The notes: generated by a model not told the origin, from the letters alone. A DNA stretch of 64,000 nucleotides from Hymenoscyphus infarciens (GCA_001414345.1 LLCB01000056.1:62001-126000), one strand, 5' to 3'. Positions 21,794 through 34,229 are shown, counted from the first letter of the stretch. A program made the numbers and translations.

Positions 21794-22951
21794 CTATTCG
21801 CTTATTTCTCCATCTTCCGAACTGGAATCGCTATCCTCACTACTACTAGTATCACTATCTACCTCATCAACGCTACTTTCCTCGTCATCTGAAGGGTCAA
21901 AAGCCGGCTGTCCCGTCGCTTTTAGGAAATCCTTTTCTAGCATGAACTCTTCGGAGAGAGGTGTGATTTGCTGAAATAGGTAAATCGTAGGGTATTCGAG
22001 AACTGCTCTCCTCTGGAGTAATTCCGAGAGAGTTTTGGTGGAGTCAAGTGGCACTAAGACTTTGGGCATGGATGATGGCGTATATGGCCGGACAAGGTAG
22101 AACTTGTTGCCTTTGGAATAGGAAGATTTGTTGGGTGTTGGTGGTTCCGATTTATTTGATTCGGAATCTGGCACGGTGTTCCAAGCACTCGTCCGAGGAT
22201 TTTGTAATATAGGCTCTGTTGTGATTGGAGAACTCGATGGACTCGATGAGTCCGAACTGCTCAGCTTGATCCTCTTCACGGCCTTTTCCCTTTGTTTCTG
22301 TTGATCCGCCTTTCGTTTTTTTAAAGCCTTCAGTTCTGCCTCCGTCATATTCTCCCTCTTTTCAATCTCGCAGGCATCATCATAAGCCTCATTGAGAGGT
22401 TTGTTCCCCATCGCACGCGCCATGAATCGTTCATCATTCCCTTCTCTGAAGAATTCAACCTGCCAGTTGATGCACCTCTGATTCTTACTCCAATTTGTCG
22501 TATTCTCTTTCCTTCGCTTCATTCCCTCTGGCGCTCGAATAACCCTAATTCCCATGAGCTGCAAGCATTTATCAATGGCCATCTCGCCCGGTGCCATCTT
22601 GTTCGCTCTTTTCTGTCCTTTCGTTCTCTGCTCATCATTTCCATTCCTCGCCGCCTTCAATTCTGCCTTGCGCATTAATCCGCGCTCCTCTACGATTTCT
22701 TTCTCCGCTCGCTCGACTCGCGCTTCGATGGAGTGGAGGAAGTTGTAATCATGGTCGACACCCGAGGGCGTTAAGAGTTCGGAGCGGGGTTTGAAAACGG
22801 TCGGGTCGCGAATGCCGTTGCATTCTGACCAGAGTTTGTGTCGGCGGGTACAAGGGAGGGAGCATGTCTGTACGGAACATCGGGGACATGTATATTTGGG
22901 TGTATTGATGCGGCAGATTGTGCAGAGAGAGGAGAGGAGGGGATCTGTCAT
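21794..22951 (-). CDS. BCD1: Box C/D snoRNA biogenesis factor BCD1 (HIT-type zinc finger)
   Basis: Single-exon frame of 385 aa starting at the ATG at 22951. Residues ~9-44 form a HIT zinc finger: CTICRINTPKYTCPRCSVQT, then CSLPCTRRHKLWSEC, with the CxxC, CxxC, CxxxC and HxxxxxC ligands all present. The finger is followed by a conserved FKPRSEL linker and a long charged region. Near residues ~130-190 is the INWQVEFF stretch, seen in BCD1/ZNHIT6 proteins. The middle is Lys/Glu-rich with a basic segment, then Ser/Pro-rich. The C-terminal part contains a hydrophobic block (YPTIYLFQQI), and the protein ends in a Ser/Asp/Glu tail of about 30 residues. BCD1 is a nucleolar/nuclear factor needed for stability and assembly of box C/D snoRNPs. 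Length is in the family range. Assignment rests on the zinc finger and overall layout. Confidence 0.85.
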   Translation of the reverse strand: MTDPLLSSLCTICRINTPKYTCPRCSVQTCSLPCTRRHKLWSECNGIRDPTVFKPRSELLTPSGVDHDYNFLHSIEARVERAEKEIVEERGLMRKAELKAARNGNDEQRTKGQKRANKMAPGEMAIDKCLQLMGIRVIRAPEGMKRRKENTTNWSKNQRCINWQVEFFREGNDERFMARAMGNKPLNEAYDDACEIEKRENMTEAELKALKKRKADQQKQREKAVKRIKLSSSDSSSPSSSPITTEPILQNPRTSAWNTVPDSESNKSEPPTPNKSSYSKGNKFYLVRPYTPSSMPKVLVPLDSTKTLSELLQRRAVLEYPTIYLFQQITPLSEEFMLEKDFLKATGQPAFDPSDDEESSVDEVDSDTSSSEDSDSSSEDGEISE

Positions 22952-23495
22952 TGGGGCGATCGAGGCTGAAGGATGTCGCCGAGTTGTAAATATGGGGTGG
23001 ATTGTCAGAATTATCTACTTGGCTGTAGATAGAAATATAGATTGTCGATTTGTATGTTATCCAAAGCCGTCTAACAATATTGCGTGTATTGATGAGAAGA
23101 ATGGTAGATTTGTGAAGAGAAATTTCAATGGAAGCTTGGAAAGAAAATAGTTCAGCCTCGTCAGAAAAAATATGGGCAGCCATAGTCGACCCACCTTAGT
23201 GCCTGCAGCCAATAGTAGCATAGCAGTACATATTTCTTACCAGAGAAATCAACAGTCCCTTTTTGAGATCAGGAAGAAAAAACAGAAATAGTTTCGTGAC
23301 TCTTCCAGACTTCTATATGTGTGTAAGTATCAAAGGTAAGATCACTAAAAATGACCATCTTAATGGTATCCTCCACGATGTTCCTAAGATTCTAGGACAA
23401 TTCACAGAGTTGCTTCATAGCTCCAAAAAAAAAGGCTCTTCTAGGCGAAGTAAAACTCCTTGATAACCCCAAGATTTCTCCTGGGGTTCCGGCCC
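22952..23495. other. Upstream region of BCD1
   Basis: Short upstream region of BCD1 and DNA up to the next possible gene. The frame that extends BCD1 upstream on the minus strand (22749-23183) is in another frame and has no known content. Nothing else supported. Confidence 0.4.
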
Positions 23496-23876
23496 ATGGA
23501 CCTACCATGGCTTTCACAGGTAATCAATTGGTTTTCAGGAGTGATGAACTACTTTCTGGGATTGGCATTCACGTCTGTCTCCCTTCACGTTGCGGAGAAA
23601 ATCCCAAGTATCACGGAGAACATGGAGACGGAGGTGATGATTGATATTACAGGGGTGGTTTTGGAGATCAGAGAGAAGAGAGGGGGGAAGAGGGTTGATG
23701 TTTTTTATACGGTGAGGGATAGTTTTGAGAAGGTGGTTTTCAGGCAGATGGTGGAGTTGAGTTGGATGGGGGAGGGGGTGAAGGTTGGGGGTGTTTCTCT
23801 TTTTCGGGGGGTGATGAGGGGACCTGATGAGAGGGATTGGTTTGTTTCCAAAGTTGTTACGCCTCAGGTAAGTTGA
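23496..23876 (+). CDS. Hypothetical protein, weakly supported
   Basis: A 126-aa frame begins at the ATG at 23496 (MDLPWLSQVINWF) and ends at 23876. Residues ~50-105 look protein-like, alternating hydrophobic and charged residues (VMIDITGVVLEIREKRGG, VDVFYTVRDSFEKVV). A GTAAGT donor lies at 23869, so the stop shown may be inside an intron and the real gene may run further right, but I found no clearly matching acceptor in frame. No domain is recognised. The opposite strand is also open here, so coding is uncertain. Confidence 0.3.
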   Translation: MDLPWLSQVINWFSGVMNYFLGLAFTSVSLHVAEKIPSITENMETEVMIDITGVVLEIREKRGGKRVDVFYTVRDSFEKVVFRQMVELSWMGEGVKVGGVSLFRGVMRGPDERDWFVSKVVTPQVS

Positions 23877-26800
23877 GTAGAGGTGGGAGAATCGTCTGGT
23901 CTTTTGTGGTCGGTTAGCGAGGCATATGTTAGGGGCGTAAGGCGTTCGGAAGGGACTAAGAATCATCGAGGAGCTGAGTTTCTAAATCCTCGTCAGTCCA
24001 GCTTCGTTTTCCGTGGGGAACTTTACCCTTCTTTTCTGCTTTTACTCCTGATTCCTTTTGTGGCGTTTCCGGCTGGCATCATCAGTCTCACATCCGACAG
24101 AGGCCTCATAGATGGTATTTGCACTACACAGTGGGAGCTGGATTTCGAACAAGATGTATCCACCTACCAACAACGTGGGTGTCACAGTCCAGACTTACTC
24201 CCTCTAGAGCAACTTTCAAATCCCCTTCTATTTCTTTTCCAGTTCCTCCTGTAGCGTTTTAGCAAGCCGTCATCAATCTCAAATCATATAGACGCATGTG
24301 GAGAGTGAGAATTCGTTCTCGACCAAGGTCTCCTAAACAAGATATATCCGTCGTAGCTTCCAAGCCATCTGCCCAAAACGTGGCCACCACAGGCTAAACT
24401 TCCTCCCCCTAGAGACAAGTAACCGAAAACAAAAAGATCCCCTTCCACCAAACCTCACACCAAGGAAACACAAGCCAAGAAAAAGTGACTCCCCAAGATA
24501 TTTGTGTAAGCTGAGAAACTCACCTCACATGACACCTTTATTCCCCGATACTTTCTGCTGTCATACCAGTCAGTCAGTGGCTTCTTCCTCAATAGGTACT
24601 AACTCACCAAAGAGATGGGGCTTCCTAAAAGAAAAAAGAAAAAGAAGAAAAACATGTCCTAGCTATCAATCCTCCTGTGGAGTGGACGGGGAATGCATAT
24701 TCAAAATCGAGAATTTCCCAGCATCGATTTTAATCTAGCCCTCTTTTCGAAAGTGGTGCAAAGGATCTAGATATATATATCTAGATTCTCACCCAGGTAT
24801 TAGAAAGAGAAAGAGAAAGAGAAAGAGAAAGATATAGATCTACATCTAGATCTCCCTCCATTTAAATTCATTCCTTCGATCTGTGGAACTGGATGGGGGG
24901 TTTGACAGCGCTATCCGGAGTAGGGCGATCGAAGGTGTGGGGTGGGGTGGGGTGGGTTTACCAGCTTTTTAGTTCTCAACTAGGTATGAAAGAAATGCGA
25001 GGAAGGTCAAGGCGAACCGACCCTTCTTTCGGGCTCTTGTCAGCTTGATCACTTACTGTGGTGGTGGCGAGCTTGATGTGGTGTAGCTTGTATTTAGGCA
25101 GGTATAAGCTACCTACCTAGGTCAGAATGACATTCTCACGTAGACATATCAGAAATTTATATGTTTCATGTTTCTAAACCCGTTTTTCTTTGGGGGGGAC
25201 ATAAAGGGCTGGTTGGGTTGCATGAGGTTGGTTGGCTTTAATTTTATGATGTGCACTGCTTGTTCGCGGGTGGTGCGGCTACGGTGTCTCATCTTTAATA
25301 CTTATCCGCGCCCGCTGGATCTTCTTGGTGTGCTTGTCGGGGTTTGGGGTTTAGAGGGGGATGGACAGGCATGCCTTCACGAGGGGAAACACGATGTGTT
25401 GGGGATGAACGAATGAATGAACGAATAAATAAATAAACGAATAAATAAATAATCAGAGCCCCTGAGATTAAGACGGTGCGGGGAGATGGATGGATGGATG
25501 GGATGAACGACTGTGCTCGCGAGCGTGAGGATATTGCATTGAATTAATGGGAGGTTGGGTATTATACATTTCAATTCAAGTTTTTAGATGCAGTAGTAGT
25601 TCTCTGTGTCCTAGTCACCAGCAAACTTGTTTCAAGCCTCTCTTCTCACCCTTGCCTTGCCGGCCTTGGCGTGGCGGAGATTTTAAAGTTTAGGTTAGCA
25701 AGGACCTGGGACGATAAGTCGGGTATCCCGCTTCATAATTATTAATTTGCTCCGTACTTCCGCGGATCATTGCTTGCTTTCGGAGGAACGAGTGGTTGAG
25801 AGGTGATGGTGGTGGTGCACTAAATCATTGAATTGAATATGAAGGACTCCGCGGGATTGGGGTTATGAACTGTTTTGTTTTTTCCTTTGTACTTCTGCCG
25901 TTTTTGTTTGCTTTTTTCAATTTGATTTTTTTCATTTGATTTGATATTGGAGGAGAGTGCAGGAATTGACGAGTCACAAAAGCAAAAGTCGCGATCAAAT
26001 CACGATTTAGAAGTACTGGTAAGTAGTTTCTTGGAAAGCCCCCTGGGAAGTAAGTGGGAATTCAGACACCCAATCGGTCTCTACCGTTGATTTTACGATG
26101 GTCGGGACGACAGGGAATCCGCTGCTCGCCTGGGCAGTTGTTGCTTGGAAATTTGATCTGGTGGTGCTTCCGATTCTCATTGGTTTCCCATGTCAACATC
26201 TCTCCAATGGTCGATCGGGGCGGGTTTTACCTACTGTAAGCATGTCAAACGGAGCTAAAGGACGAGATCTCTCCTTCTATTGGACGCCCTCGTTTCTCTA
26301 GATGAATTGAACTTTTTAGCGAACGGCTGCTGGCTCTCGGTCCCCCGAGGATCCCTTGATCATGAACGCGAGAGACATCCAGCTCCTTGCCACCTTTCTC
26401 CCTCCACCTGCCGAGGATTGAATGACTTCAAAGTTAAAAGAGGATGGACAGGAAAGAACCTAATTCATGCCTATATGATCGCTGGGCCACCATGGAACAG
26501 GGCTATTGGACGAATCAAAGCACCGGAATCGCTCACTAGAGGCCTTGGGACGCGGTTGTGGGCCAAGTTATAAGATCGCGCTCTGTTAGAAAGGAGAGGC
26601 TAGAGGGGAAGCAGTCTAGCGGTAGTCAAAGCAGTCGGGGAGTCGGGGAGTCGGGGAGTCGGGGACAGCTTTGTGCATGAGCGTTGCAGTTCTCCACCAG
26701 TGAGAGTTGGATTTGGTGGCAGCCCCCTGGGTTTGCCCCTGAGAGAGAACGACAACGGCGAGATTGGACTTGGGGTGATTTCTCCCCACGTTGAAATGGA

Positions 26801-28546
26801 GAATAGAGGCAGATGAGGCCGATGAGGCAGACGAGGCAGACGAGGCGGAGGAGCCGATGGGAGAGTCGGCGGAGAGGAGAGAGCATGAAATTCGGAAAAT
26901 GCGACGAAGAAAAGGGCGCTGGGCTGGGAAGAGGGAAACTCGTTTGTCTTCAAGAGAGCATCCGAGGACGTGTGTTAGTGTCTGAGCTGAGCGACGTGGA
27001 TGGTGTGCGGGAGATGTGATTGTCAGGGAGTATTCCGTAGGCCATTTGCCTTTGCTTTCAAGAATCAAGAACGAGAGTCAAAGCGTGCAGACACCAGACA
27101 CCAGCAGTGGGCGGGCAACTTGAAGCATTTCGGGTAAACCAGTCATGGTCACCACCAACCACTTCTTCACGCATGCAGTGATGCTGATAGCTCTCTTCTG
27201 CTAAAAGTTCCAATGGCAGTTCACAAGTACGGACAGATCGGTAGTCATCAGCGAGGAGGGAGCAAGTTCCCGTCTGTTGAAAGGGAGGGATAGTAGTAAA
27301 GGGGATTAATGTAACTTTTATGTACAGGACAGGGATACGCAGCAGCAGCAGCAGCAGCAGGCAGACGACGAGTCGGAACAATTCATCGAGGGCGGCATGC
27401 AGTAGCGTGCATTAGTCTACTGCCATGACACCAGCACGCTGGAAGTCGACATATTGAGGCCTATCATCTTCATCAATATGAGGGGGAAGTGTACGCTGAA
27501 AAGGGATATCCAGGCACAAAGCGGTCATCCAAAAAGACACCAGTTAGGGGGGGGACTTGAGGTGACATTTAGGGTGTTCCAGACCTGAAATCAACACTTG
27601 CCATGTCGTCAATCTGACAGCTATCGCGACTATTTTAAAGCGCAAGTTTTCAACGTTAATTAATTGACACAGGCCTACGAGTAAAGCCTAACAGCCACCC
27701 ACGAATTAGGCAAACAAAGCCCCAAAACTACCCCTAATCTTGAAATCTCAGGCCTATGAACCAGCCTGTGAGGCCGTATCGGATTCCCCCTGGCCTCTCT
27801 TTTGTCACCTCTCGGTCCGCTCCCTCATCAAGCTCCCCCAGTCAATTTCCTTGGCTACCCTGACTACCCTGACTACCCTGTCGGCCCCTGTCGCCACCCC
27901 CTCCCCCCCCCCCCCCCATCAAGCAAAACGCCGTGATGAAAAAACCCACTCAGACGCACGTTCAGGCCCCTTTGGTATGATCTCCCTCTCCCGCCATTCA
28001 AAACATAACGAGAGCCACCCAACCCAATTCTTCGGCTGCTTCTGCTTCTGCTTCTCCTTCTGCTTCTGCTTCTCCTTCTGCTTCTGCTTCTCGCTCCCTC
28101 TTCCTGTGGTTTCCGCTTCTGCACATCACCTTTGCATTTGCATTTGCATTTGCATACAGCATGAAAGGTTGAGACGACTTCAATTCTCACCTGCTCCAAT
28201 AGTGAATTGCCTTTGCAGCTTACTTGGGTCATGACTTGCTCTTGCAACTAACAATTTCTTCGACCTCGCGCTCTCCACTACAGCACCCAAACCAACCTCA
28301 CCTTCATTTACACCTTCGTCGAGTCGACTGGAGTCAACTCGAGTCTGCCGTTCCTTTACCCTTTCTGATTTCGCTCCAATTTAATTGTCCAACCTCAATT
28401 GCCCATTTTTGGAGTGTGCTCACAATTGGATCAATTTCAGGAAAGTCGAGACGAGACGAGACAGATTCTAATACAAGGGAGCTTGGATTGAAAACCTCCC
28501 AACTTCAACCCATCAAGCCATTTCAAACGTCAACACAACCGCAACC
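23877..28546. other. Long gene-poor region with simple repeats
   Basis: This 4.7-kb stretch contains no open frame with recognisable protein character. It holds a 22-base perfect palindrome (24765-24786), an (AAAGAG)n tract (~24806-24833), two G-rich runs able to form quadruplexes (24939-24956 and 26637-26664), GAAC/GAAT/AAAT tetramer repeats (~25408-25452) and (GGAT)n at ~25485-25502. It also holds a GA-rich 12-mer repeat (26806-26855), (CAG)7 (27339-27360), a C-run (~27897-27917), TGCTTC hexamers (28032-28090) and CATTTG repeats (28133-28158). The right end (~28240-28546) is pyrimidine-rich and is probably the 5' leader and promoter of the DENN gene. Confidence 0.5.
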
Positions 28547-31483
28547 ATGGGACCCTCACTCAATGCCCATTCCTCCTTCGTTCGACCTCGCACATCGGAA
28601 CGCGACGGTCGTCCTATGACCAGAGACCAAACCGACCAGAACTTGATCATCCCCAGCCGAACTTCGTCTCTCCACTCGCGCATTACGCAGCCAATTCCCT
28701 CCACGTTGAACGTCAAGCCTCAACAACGAACACCAAAGACGCTCACCCATGCCTACATGGTATGTGGTGTGGGACGGGAACCATCGCAATGGGTCAAGGC
28801 CCCAGCGCCATCCCAAGGAAAGATCGGACACATGAAGGGGGCTGTAGGACAATTTTGGTTGCCAGAGATTCTTGGTAGCAGTCCAAGATTGGAGCAGGAT
28901 AATGAGATTGCCAGAGCTTTGCACGCCGCTATGAGAGTAAGTTGCCAATGCAACCTTTGTTTCTTTGCGCTGTACTAATATCACACCAGGCATGCTTTCC
29001 TCACGACGTTGAAATCTGTACTGGACGCAGCCAACCGCACTGTGTGCACCACTCTTTTGTTCTCCAACAAGACTCTTCCCACACACTTTACGGTATCGCC
29101 CTGCGAGTTTGGTCCAGAGCAGATGAGAAGCGGGCCGAGACCATTCGCGATTTGCGAAGACGAACCGAATCCGACTTCTACGACTCCCCCGATGAGACCT
29201 ACTGGATTCCATACTGCTTGTCTTTCCTCTCGAGATACCCTCTCTACAACCTTTTGGGCGATTACTTGAGAGGTATGTGGATCCACTGGAACAAGGCCAC
29301 CAACCTTTTCCACGCCGAGGAGGTTTCCCGCATCTTGAGCTTCCCGGCACCCAGACTCAACGATTTGGTTCGAATTGATATGAAAGATTACGCGCTCTGC
29401 TACCAATTTCCGTCCTCCCCCACTGGATTCCAAAATTTCGCCATGTGGCCATTGTTTTCCTGCTTGTCGGTTCCAAACATCGTGGGCGTCATAGAGGCGG
29501 CTCTGTCTCCTACCCGTCGCATTATTTTCGTCAGTCACTACCCGGCCATGCTTACAGTCGCTGCCGAGACTATCCGATACTGCGTTCGAGTATATGAGTG
29601 GAGTGGTCTTTACGTGCCCGTGGTTCATGCTAGGCATGCCAAGGAGCTTGTTCAGGAGCCTGGACCATATATCTTGGGTATCACAGCAGAGTGCCGGAGT
29701 CTATTCACTGCCCCCACGGACGCTTTGGTAGTCGACTTGGACCGCAATTTCGTTTTGACTTCTAGCCCACCCACTGCACTCAACGCAGGACAACGCACAA
29801 AGATGATCAGCCGAATCACCCAAGCGCTCGCTGGAGACGTGACACCATCCGGAGTTCCACAACATCTTAGATCGGCATATGGAGGTGGCAAGTTGGTCCC
29901 AGCTGGTCAGATCATCGTGATGCGCGGCGAGGTTGAGTCCATCCAGGACCCCGAATGGTGGGCCCAGGATCCTGTCATGTCTGTAATGGATCATGTTTGC
30001 GAAAAGATGGTAAGTTTGACCTTCCTTCTGATATGGACAGGGGAGGTTATTATGAGTTGCGGATTGCTAACGAGTGTTTCATAGGGACGGAACACGGGTA
30101 TGAAGGCCGTATTTGGTGGGGCGGTGAAGAAACCATTAATGACCAAGGTCTCCATGAGACACCTCAACGAGATTGTTCGTGAACGCAACCAGTACTCTCG
30201 AGATGCTCTTGAAGCTTGGCAAGATTTCATCAACCTCAAGGGTCGCATGGATACCGAGCTCGGAAAGGTCTCCAAGCGCAACAACTTCTTGGTCGAAGAA
30301 TTGGAGAGCTGGAAACAACAAGTAAGTCCCGCACCAGTCGCATCATGGAATCTATTTCTAACCATCCCATTAGTTCCTCAAATTCCAATCCTTTGCCGAG
30401 CAACTTACCAAAGAGACTCAAGATCTCAAGGTTAAGATTGAGAACCACAAGCGTGAAAATAGACGTCTCACGGGTCTCATCGACCAACAGAAGGACGATG
30501 CTCAACGCCTCACTACTCGCCTGTCGGGTACTGAGAAGCAACGTGACGATGCCTTGGAAGCACTTGTTCTCCAACAAGAGATTGCCGAGGAGCTCGAGCG
30601 TGAGCGCAAGCGAAACAAGAAGGAACTTTCTGGACTTCAACAAACCAATGTCACCATTCTTCGCCAACGTGACGAGGCACAACGCGTCGTTCTCCATCTT
30701 CGTAGCTTGATTGGTGGTCAAGCCCATCACATGGAGCACCTCGTATCAACCCTTGGAAAGAGCCCCGATTTGGCAGAGTACATTGAGGGAGATTACGATG
30801 ATGAGGCAGAGGAACTCGACGACATTGCCGAGGAGGGCAAGGGAGAGGAGAACGGTACTGTCGCTCTAAAACCACGATACAAGAGTGGTGACGATATGAG
30901 CCCTGAAATGGAGACTCGTCTCAGAAACGGCTTGAGAAACAGCAAGCGATACAGCCAAATGAGCATCGTGGATGTAGCCGACCGTCACCTCCGCGACAAG
31001 ACCGATGCTATCGCTCACATCATCCGCAACATCAGCGACCAGTGTGCTGCCGCTGTCGAGGGTCTTCAACTTGCCCACGACGCAGAGGTCGAGGCTGAGG
31101 AGCTCGCCCGTAACCGTCAAAAGCGAGCATACCACAGGCAAAGCAACTTGTCAAATGTCTCGGCCAGCGACGATGGTCAGTCCGGTCAGTCCGACATTGG
31201 TGACGACAGCCTTCTCCAACCGAGTGGACGTACATCGACCATCCCTCCCACTCCAGATCTCATCCACAGATCAAGCACCGCCATGTCCATCGCCAGCACC
31301 ACCACCACCCCGGAGCGGAGTAGTCAGCAATATAACATCGGAACGGATATCCCAACCAAAATTGTCGAGGACAGTGACGAGGAGACCGAGGGGAGAAGCG
31401 CGGATGAGCACGAGATCACCACTAAAGCGAATCTCCTTCACCGCCCAGCGGGTGCCCGGATATCTGCCTTAGGTGGACGATAG
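28547..31483 (+). CDS. DENN-domain protein (putative Rab guanine-nucleotide exchange factor)
   Basis: Four exons: 28547-28936, 28990-30009, 30085-30321 and 30374-31483. Introns are 53, 75 and 52 nt with GTAAGT donors throughout; the joined frame is 919 codons (918 aa). The ATG lies in a strong context (AACCATGG). Residues ~130-200 hold a uDENN-like part (HHSFVLQQDSSHTLYGIALR, then VWSRAD). The central cDENN part follows: YWIPYCLSFLSRYPLYNLL, a block ending FAMWPLFSCLS, then RRIIFVSHYPAML and YVPVVHARHAKELVQEPGP. The dDENN-like region runs up to about residue 470. The next ~200 residues are strongly coiled-coil, and the C-terminal third is acidic and Ser/Thr-rich. DENN proteins activate Rab GTPases in membrane traffic; the target Rab is unknown. 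Minus-strand frames across this gene are shadows. Confidence 0.85.
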
Positions 31484-32371
31484 TTGGTGAAGCTGGAAGC
31501 GTTTTTCTTGCTTGATAATTTATGTTGGGAGTATTGTGTTTTATATTTTCGGATGGCGTTTACAATGACTTTACTGGGTGGCGACCATTCCCTTTTCTCT
31601 TTTCCTGTCCTTGCTGACATGCTTTTCCAATCTCCTTATTTCTGTAAGTAGCAGTTATCATACACCCTTTCTTGTATGTGGTGGTGGTTGATGAGGAAGT
31701 GGGACCGGGAGGGGGCGGGAGCGGGGGTTGCCAAATGTGTAGTTGTATTTACCGTAGTGGGGAAGAGAATGAAGTTGTAGGATAAAGACGAGGGGACCAA
31801 AAGAAAAACGGTTTTCATTATTTTGTGTGTATATCTTTGGGGGTGACTTTTCACCTTTTTCTTTATCTTTTTATTGTAATGTTGAGGTCTGTTTTATAGT
31901 GGTTTCTCTTTTAATACCCGGAGTATATTAAACCTTTTTTTTATATACTTTTTGCTAACTGTTATTTACTATATACTATTGTTGTATGCATGTATTTCCT
32001 TTGTGTTCTTTGATAAATAAGGATGGATGAGGATAGATGGATAAATAAGGATGGATGAGGATGGAAGGGGTAGAAGGGGGTGTGGAATTATCGAAAAAGA
32101 AGAAGAGAAGGAAAGAGGTGGGGGGACTTTGAGAGTGTATAGATGGATGGAGAGATGGATGGATGGATGGATGTTTATATATTTTATATAATTGAGGACT
32201 TTTCTTCTTGTTGTTTTTCTTTTTGTTATTGTTTCAAGTAGGGTGTTTTTTTCTGTTTTTCTTTGGAATAGGAAATTTGATTTTTAGTATAAGTGGAGAG
32301 TAGAGTAGAGTAGTAAGTCTATATATATATGTGTGTATGTGTATATATATATGTGTATGTGTAGGTATATA

Positions 32372-32444
<73 letters not shown>

Positions 32445-33280
32445 ATATAATTAATTAATTAATTGATAAGATATATTCTTTTCTACACGAGCTTTTATTT
32501 ATTTAACAGCCTTTTATATTCGCGTTTTAAATTTCCACGTCTAAATGCTTCTAGGTATTAGAATAGGAAGATTACCTCGCTCTATTAGAATAATATAAGA
32601 GAAGATAATAGAATAGAATAGAAATATATAGAATAGAATAATATATAAGAGAGATAATAGAAGAGGAAATAGAATAGAATTGAATAGAATAGAATAGAAT
32701 AGAATATATAGAAGAGATAATAGAAGAGATAATAGAAGAGATAATAGAATAGAATATATAGAAGAGATAATAGAAGAGGAAAGATGATTATAAAAGAAGA
32801 ATTAGAGTACTCGGAAAGCTAGAAAAGGAGTCTAGGAAAGCTAAAAAAGAAGGCTAGGAAAGCTAAAAGAGAGAGCTAGGAATAGATAGAAAAGCTAACT
32901 ATAGTAGACTTAGCTAGAGGTAGTTAGTTTACTAGAGGAAAATTATTAAAATTTCTAAAAGTATTATAGTAAATTTTTAAAAAAAGATATACTTGTTTAT
33001 CTTATTTCCTTTTTTATTTCTTTCTTCTTATAATTAGATATAGAGAAGAGAAGTAGGAAAGGAAAGGAAAGAAAGAAAGAAAGAAAAGAAAGAAAGAAAA
33101 GAAAGAAAAGAAAAGAAAAGAAAAGAAAGAAAAGAAAGGAAAAGAAAGAAAAGAAAAGAAAAGAAAAGAAAAGAAAAGAAAAGAAAAGAAAAGAAAAGAA
33201 AAGAAAAGAAAAGAACTATTAATTAAGAATTATATAAGATAGAATAAGATAGAGAGTTAAAAAAGTAAGAAATAGTATAA
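31484..33280. repeat. Microsatellite belt at the edge of the AT-rich island
   Basis: After the DENN gene's 3' flank come, in order, GGAT/GATG tetramers (~32018-32172), a TA/TG microsatellite (~32322-32450), GAATA/GAGATAATA pentamer-type repeats (~32590-32785) and AAAGA/AAAAG repeats (~33058-33214). No gene is seen. The belt marks the change from normal composition to the AT-rich transposon island. Confidence 0.7.
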
Positions 33281-33490
33281 ATACTACCTCTCTCTCTAAT
33301 TATATCATAATAACTTACTCTTTATAGATCTAAAGAAGACTATATAAAGTCCTAGTAATCTTAGAGTATTTAGCTAATAGAAGATTCTTTAATATTCTAT
33401 TCTTTTAACTTTAACTCTTTCTATTAGCTTAGCGTCTTAATACTCTCTAAAATAAGTTATTATAATAGAATTAGAGAAGAGAATAGTAGA
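33281..33490. repeat. Fold-back (inverted repeat) element of about 210 bp
   Basis: The left arm near 33288-33319 (CTCTCTCTAATTATATCATA) pairs with the right arm near 33451-33485 over about 30-40 bases. A second pair nearer the centre (TTAGCTAATAGAA with TTCTATTAGCTTAG) extends the hairpin inward. This is typical of a fold-back MITE. It lies just left of the Gypsy LTR and is AT-rich and non-coding. Confidence 0.5.
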
Positions 33491-33848
33491 AGCGTTAAAT
33501 TAGAAGAGAAGTATTAATTTAGATAGAATATATTAAACGTTATTTTATATATAGATCTATATATATTTATAGTTAATTAATAAGATTTAATCTTTCTATA
33601 TAAGGTTTTTTTTTTAGAGATATTTTATAGATATATCTATATATATATATCTAATCTCTCTTTTTCTTTTTTCTCTTTTTTATATAGAAATTATTTTTAT
33701 AAGATTTCTTTTTTAGTAAATTTCTTTTTTATTAAATAAAGAGAGATAGTTTAGCTTTATTATAGAGAACTATAATAAAGAGTTAGCTAATTGTTAGCGC
33801 TATTAACTTATCTTTCTACTTATAAACTCTTCTATCTACGAGAGAGTT

Positions 33849-34229
33849 TGTAATAGCACGCTATTCTGAATTATTAGTATTCGTAAAACTGCCGATACCT
33901 CTACGACTGCTGATACTTCTATAACTTATAAGATAGAAGGGGCTAAAGGAAGTAAGGATTAGATGTTATATGTTTTACTTTAAGGTCTTATATATTTAGC
34001 TTTAAAGCCTTTATTATTTTAGTAGCTATATTAGAAAGGACTTAGTTATTATTCTTATTAGGACTTAGTAGTCTCTAACCTCTTATATATAGATGTTTAT
34101 ACTCGGTATAGAAGAAGAATAGTTTTTCCTTTTCTTCTATATTAGAGCCTAGTATCTACTTACGTTATTTAGTCTTAAACGTACTCTTATATACCTCTTC
34201 TCCTATAGTATATATTTCGTACTATTATA
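33849..34229 (+). repeat. Left (5') LTR of the Gypsy element
   Basis: 381 bp; keeps the original TG start, while its end is TATTATA (from TATTACA). It differs from the right LTR mainly by C/T and G/A changes, as RIP produces. Confidence 0.9.

Noticed and set aside
26600..27068. Several overlapping frames on both strands
   Set aside because: They arise from the GC-rich simple repeats (GTCGGGGA and GAGGCAGAC units) and have no protein-like content.
28032..28090. Regular hexamer repeats that could suggest a repeat array
   Set aside because: Units are contiguous TGCTTC/TCCTTC with no spacers, so a simple microsatellite and not a CRISPR or gene feature.
28556..29350. 264-aa minus-strand open frame
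   Set aside because: It lies antisense to the DENN gene's exons and has no recognisable domain; the spliced plus-strand gene explains the openness.
30236..30739. 167-aa leucine-rich minus-strand frame
   Set aside because: Antisense shadow of the coiled-coil exons of the DENN gene.
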